The notes under the pieces were generated by a model. That model was not told where the DNA came from. It saw nothing but the letters and a program-made list of their open reading frames with translations, and ran no database searches. Shown here one piece after another: positions 12,001-18,000 of a stretch of DNA of 21,332 nucleotides. Each line of letters opens with the position of its first letter. Position 1 is the stretch's first letter. A program made the translations under genes and the position numbers. The DNA comes from an uncultured Bacteroidales bacterium (GTDB taxonomy: Bacteria > Bacteroidota > Bacteroidia > Bacteroidales > Paludibacteraceae). The stretch lies in assembly GCA_937915765.1 (NCBI GenBank), contig CALGHE010000006.1, positions 1 to 21,332 on the forward strand, given 5' to 3'.

Positions 12001-15000
12001 ATCTCGCCAGCACAGAACGGATCGATACGATCATCAATATCAATCTTAGGATTCGCAACCACCGTAACAGTTATGAACGTATCTCCAATACACTGATTCT
12101 GGTCTTCTATAGAAACGTAAACTGTTGACGAAGCATTATTTCTGTAATTTAACTTAAGGTCGTCTTCTGTAGTCACAGCCTTATAGCCTCCAACATTGTT
12201 CCACTGAATCTTTTTCGCATCATGTCCTACTCCTACACTCGCTTTCAACTCCAACGGATCTGTATCATTTAGACACATTCTGGAAGGACCTCCGTTAGCT
12301 GTCGCCAACAAAACCTTAGGTTTAGCATGAACAGTAACTTTCACCGTCTTAACTTCGGTTGTACACCTGTTCATGTTAGTACCATAAACCGAGTAATAAG
12401 CTTCTGACAAGCTTTCTGACGGAGTGACAACAAGTGAGTATCCATCACCCGGTTTGTCTGTAAATGCAGGTTCTTCTCTCTTATCCGACCAGAAGAAATT
12501 ATCAACACCTGAGATATTTTGCGCTGTAAGAGTTGCAGGATCACCCTGACAAACTTCCACATCAGCAATATCGAAAGATGGAGTTGCGTAATAATCCAGA
12601 TCGAACACTTTAGATAGATTGCTACAAGTTCCGTCTTGCACATAGATCTGATAAGCCATCTTCTTATCCACAACCACAGAAATTACATCCTGGTTCTGAT
12701 AGTGAGGCTTTTTATTTCCATTCGCATCTGTCACCCAAACAAGATTATTATTTGCATCATACGAACCAACATACCACACAACATCAGCCACCGACGTTTC
12801 TGCCTTCAGTTTAACCTCATTACACTCACGGCTAACCACGCTAATGCTAGCTGTCGGCAACGCATCTGCAACGATTGTCATAAAACTGTCTCTCGTACAT
12901 CCGTTTCCGTGTGTCGCTGTAACTTGAACTTTATTAGTTGCAGCTGGGTTTCTAAGGTCGTAAGTAGGTCCTTCCACTCCACCCGTCCACTTGTACGTTG
13001 TCGGCTTGTTTGGATCCTCATTGATGTCACTAACCGTCAACTGACTCGAAACACCTTGACATGCAGTCAGTCCGTCTATGTCCAAATTAGGCACAGTCAA
13101 CACATCGTAAACAAAAGGAACTGTGTTCACACAACCCTTTGTGTCTATTGCCTTCACTTTAAAATGAACCTGTCTGACATCCATCGGTTTTTCGACTACC
13201 CAAACATCCGATTTAGATAGCGTGTCACCATTATTATCAAGCCATATAAACTTTGTACTTGGCGAGTTCCTGTCAACCGCATTCAATGTGAGAGACGTAC
13301 CGGCACATGTAGTCAAAGTTGTGTTTATGTTGCCATTAGCATCCCTTTTAGACACCTGAATATCTGGTAGGCTTAGACCTATCACATCAAATTTTTCTGG
13401 AGCAGACGCGCAATGGTCGCTAAATGCCACATACTCGTAGTGCGCTTGATTTCCTGTCACAGGCACAGTCAACACATCCGACTTGCCGTCACTGTCTGTC
13501 AGAGCATTTCCATCTCTGTTACCACTTGCATCTAACTTGTACCATTCAAACGACTTAACAGCAACATCGTTAGTTACATTAGCCTTAATTTCTGCCACAG
13601 AGCCTACACAAGCGCTCAAGCCTTCCGGCTGACCCAATACAGGCAACTTATGCTCTTCTACTGTAAAGCCTTCAGAAAGGTCAGACCAGCAGCGGTTTGC
13701 ATTCTGCACTTTCACAGAATAAGTTCCACCGTTAGAGATAGTGTAGTCCTTGCTTGTTCCGTTAGACACAATATGCTGACCATTAGCATCACACCACTGA
13801 TATGCTGTATAGCCTGCCGGAGCAGACAAAACCGCTGTTGTTCCGCTACACATGCTAAGTGGACCTGAGACATTGACTTTGAACGGTTTGTCAACATCAA
13901 CATCAAAATACTTCACAACCTCAGAGCATGCATCGTTCGCTTTAGCTACTATTTTGTAGCGTTTTGTTGAGTCTGCAACAAACTTTTCATTTGTTGCCTT
14001 CGAAGAACCGAATCCGCCTCTAACATTAGCAACCAGCTTTTCATTCAAATTTCTATCTGCATCATACCAAAGTTCATACACCGCATAATCAATATCTTTT
14101 CCTGGATAACCAGTTCTTCCATTAGTCATTTCAAAATAGAATTTGTCTCCGATACAAAGTTTCTTTCCTGAAATGTCATTTCCGGCATTATCCTTCATCA
14201 CAACATCAAAGTCTGGATTGTATGTCACTTCAACTTTAACCTCCTTAGAAGATTTACATAGCAAATCCTCACCTGTATATTTATAGTAACCAACCTGCAT
14301 AATAGCTGCGTGAAGTTCTATTCCAAGTTTATTGTCAACAACGTCATTTTCCGCAAAAGACATCTCTTCTTTAAACGTTTTGCCTGTCGATTTGCCTAAG
14401 TTTGCAGCAGACAAAGCATGTGTGTAATTTGCAGCAGACAAAGTACGTGTGTAATTTGCATAAGACACGACCTCTGTATTTTCAAGAGAGACTTCCACTT
14501 TACCGTCTTCGGAACAAACCGGGTCCGGAGACACATTGTATAATATCTTGCCAAAATCAGGATCCGGTAAGAATCTTACATTATGAGTTACCTCACGCAA
14601 ACAACCTTGATTGTCTGTAACACTAAGCTTAAATGTTGTGCTGGTTTTATCCAAATCCGGATTTGCCACATTTCCAAACGCTTGGTACGCTGTTGTCAAA
14701 TCAAACTTAATATCATCATAATCACTACCTGCTCCATTGATATAATTTCCCGTTATCGTCCAGTTCTTATTGTCCTTGCTCAAATTAGACGTGTTATCGA
14801 TCCAAATTTGGAACATGTGATTATCACCATCCAAAGTTACAAGATTTTCATTATCAGCCTTATCCCTACACAAATAAGAGTAGTTAACAGATGAATGGTT
14901 ACCTTTTGTAACAAGACTTACGCTAGACTTGATTGGCACATCCACATAAGTCACTACTTCACAACCTAAACTTGTTGTTGCTGTAATTTCGTATCTGTGA

Positions 15001-18000
15001 CTTTTGTCACTCTTCAGCTTATCTGTAGTTCCTTCGCCTGTTCCCGAGGCTGTCACCAAATCATATTTGTCATTAAACGCGTTAGCAGTTACTCTTCGCA
15101 ACTTGTAAGTTGTGCTTACCGAAGGGTCTGCCGTTGTATTTCTGATAACAAACTGCACCTGATCGTTCTGACAAACTGCTGGGAACTTGCCATCTACATC
15201 ATGTTCAATACCACTAACCCCTGTTGTTGCATTTGTCATCTTGATGTCAAGTACAGGCAATTTGTTTACCTTAGTCGTAACGTCCTTATAAGATGAGCAC
15301 CCAGTCAATACCTTGCTCTTTGCTTCCACTCTGTAAGTCAAAGCTTCCATAAGGCCATTCAGTTCGAACAAATAGTACTTTTTGACAGAGAACAAAGGAT
15401 TTCCATCCTCATCCTTCTCCTGTTTTCCTTCTGCGTCAAGCACTGGCTCATTAACCTCTATTTCTTTCCCAAACACTTCAGACCCTTTTTGAGCAGTTGC
15501 CACATTATAAACATAAGCTACATAAGAATAGCCACTTTCCAAGTTGTTATTATCAGAAACAATCAATGAGTCTGTTCCTCCCACGCACACGCCAGTGTCC
15601 TGACTAGTAAGCCACGCTGTGAACTTCGGAGCTTCAATCACATTAATCTTCACGCTTGACTCAGCTTCACAACCATAACTATCCTCAATCTTCACATTAT
15701 ATGAGAGCGATGGCTGCAACATACTTGCAGTTACCTGTATAGACTCATTATTGTCCGAAACTGTTCCGTAAGACCAAACAGAAGATGACACACTAGCCCC
15801 ACTCGAGATTACTGGTTCGTACGACAAATCAAGAATACTTCCTTCGCACTCATCTTTTTCAGACGCTGTTCTTGCTCCATTTAAGAGAATGTTAACTGTA
15901 GGTCGTTCTACAAAATTGACCGTCATGTAACTTTTGTTTTCACAATCGGTTACTCTGTCTTTCCACGACAGCACCACCTTATCCTCATTAATCGTAGAAG
16001 CACTCTCATTAGAGTTTGGAGTGAACGGACCTACAACTGCAGAGCCGCCACCTGCCAAAGAAGCAACCTTCTCTACGCCTTCCACATTAACAGTCACATC
16101 AACAATGTTTAACGACGAACTCTGGTTTGTCACTAATAGATAATAGTCTTTATAGTTACAAATTACTTTTGCCTTAGCTCCACTGTTTGCACTTGAGAGC
16201 AACTCTGCTGTCACGGCCGGCACTTCATCCGAACCTATAACAATATTTTTCTCCGAATAACAGAAATACTTCGGATCTGCCGCATTTGTTCTGTACAAGC
16301 CTGCGCTACCGTAACGAGCCATACCGGCACGAACTGTGAATGTTTTAGAAGCCGAACCCATAACCGCCTGCTTGGAAACATCATACTTAGCAGACGACAC
16401 GCCCCCGTCAACAACTGCATCTTCTGTCCAAGCCGACGACCATGTAGCATCATTACCATTCTTACCCAATTGAGTATAGAAATAGGTGCTGTCATAGTTT
16501 GCTGACGCACTTAACACTGATGTGAACAATGCGTTTGCACAAACTGACGACGGCACTGGATTAACCGTGAAATCCGGAGCATCCTGACTGTAAACTCTAA
16601 ATGTGTCATAAGCGACACATGCGCCACTTGTTATCTCAGCTACATAATCAACGAAACCTTCATCATTCTTAACAAAAGAAACCGTACCAGTCAAAGCGGT
16701 TGCAGCATCTCCGGCAACGTTGCCTGCTATATTAAGCCAACTTAACACCGGATTCTGAACTATGTTTGAAGACCCGTTTTTAGCTGTAAGTTCGAGAGAT
16801 TCACCATCACAGACAAAGTCCTTGTCTGCCGTTATATATACCTTAGGGTAAGGCTTAACCGTGATCTCAAATTTTTTCTTAACCACGCAACCTTCTGAAG
16901 AGGTGACTTCCACTTCTACGAATTCCACTAACTCTTGTGTGTATGTGTCTGACACCTCTAATTCGCCAAGCTCCGCGCTCTGGCCTCTCGGAACATCTGT
17001 TACCACATAGCCATCTGCTCCTGTCTGCTTATGGAAAACCTTGTAAGTGAAAGACTCTGCCGTCAAAGCAGAACCGCCTTCAACACTTACCGCCTCAAAC
17101 TTCAGTTCAATCTTCGCATTTTCCGCTACAGAGCCGTTAGGCCTTGAGCAGACAACAGCATCGTTCTGCATGATGATGTCAAAGACAGGATGCTGCGCAA
17201 CAGAAACAACCGCTGTGTCTTTACAGCCGTTCATTGCTGTAACAATGACTTGCGATGTAAATTTGCCATCCACAAGCATGCTTGCGTCAATCATCACACT
17301 TTGTTCAGAACCTGACAAGCCAACATTTTCTTTTCCGTTATAACTCCACACATAGGCAGAAGGATCGTCCTTCACATTGTTTTTCCAATGTGCATCTGCA
17401 TCTGTCACTCCTGTCACCAAATCCTTAACGTTAAGAGTAACCATGCTATTTTCGCAAACCGCGCTTTTATCAGTTTCTATTTCCACACTAGGAAGCGGCA
17501 TAGGATAGATATGTTTGTTGGCATAAACCTTACAGCCGTTTTCAAGCGTCATCAGAACTCCAAAAAGTTTACGGCTACGAGTAGGATTGTTTATATCGTA
17601 ATAAACTCCCTTAGCAGCAGTCCACGTTTCCGTCTTTTCCTTTCCTAAATGACTGTAACCTTTATCTGCATCAAACCACTGATAAGTGCATTTGTCCAAA
17701 TCTACACCAGACCCTCTTGGAGAGGCTTCCAACAACACTTCTGTCCCTTCACAAAAATAAGGTTGATTACCTCCGCCAATATTGTTTTTATCATAACTTA
17801 ACAAATCAAGCGTTGGCAAAGAAGAACCCTTTATAATCACTTGAATAGTGTCTGTACAAAAATACTCGTCACCAATATAACTCTGAGCCTCAAACAGCAC
17901 CACATGTTCTCGTCCCACATACACTTCATGCCCCCAAAACATATTGGTCACTGCATTTCCTCTATGACCGGTATTCCAACTCGACCAAGCTCCGTTAGTT

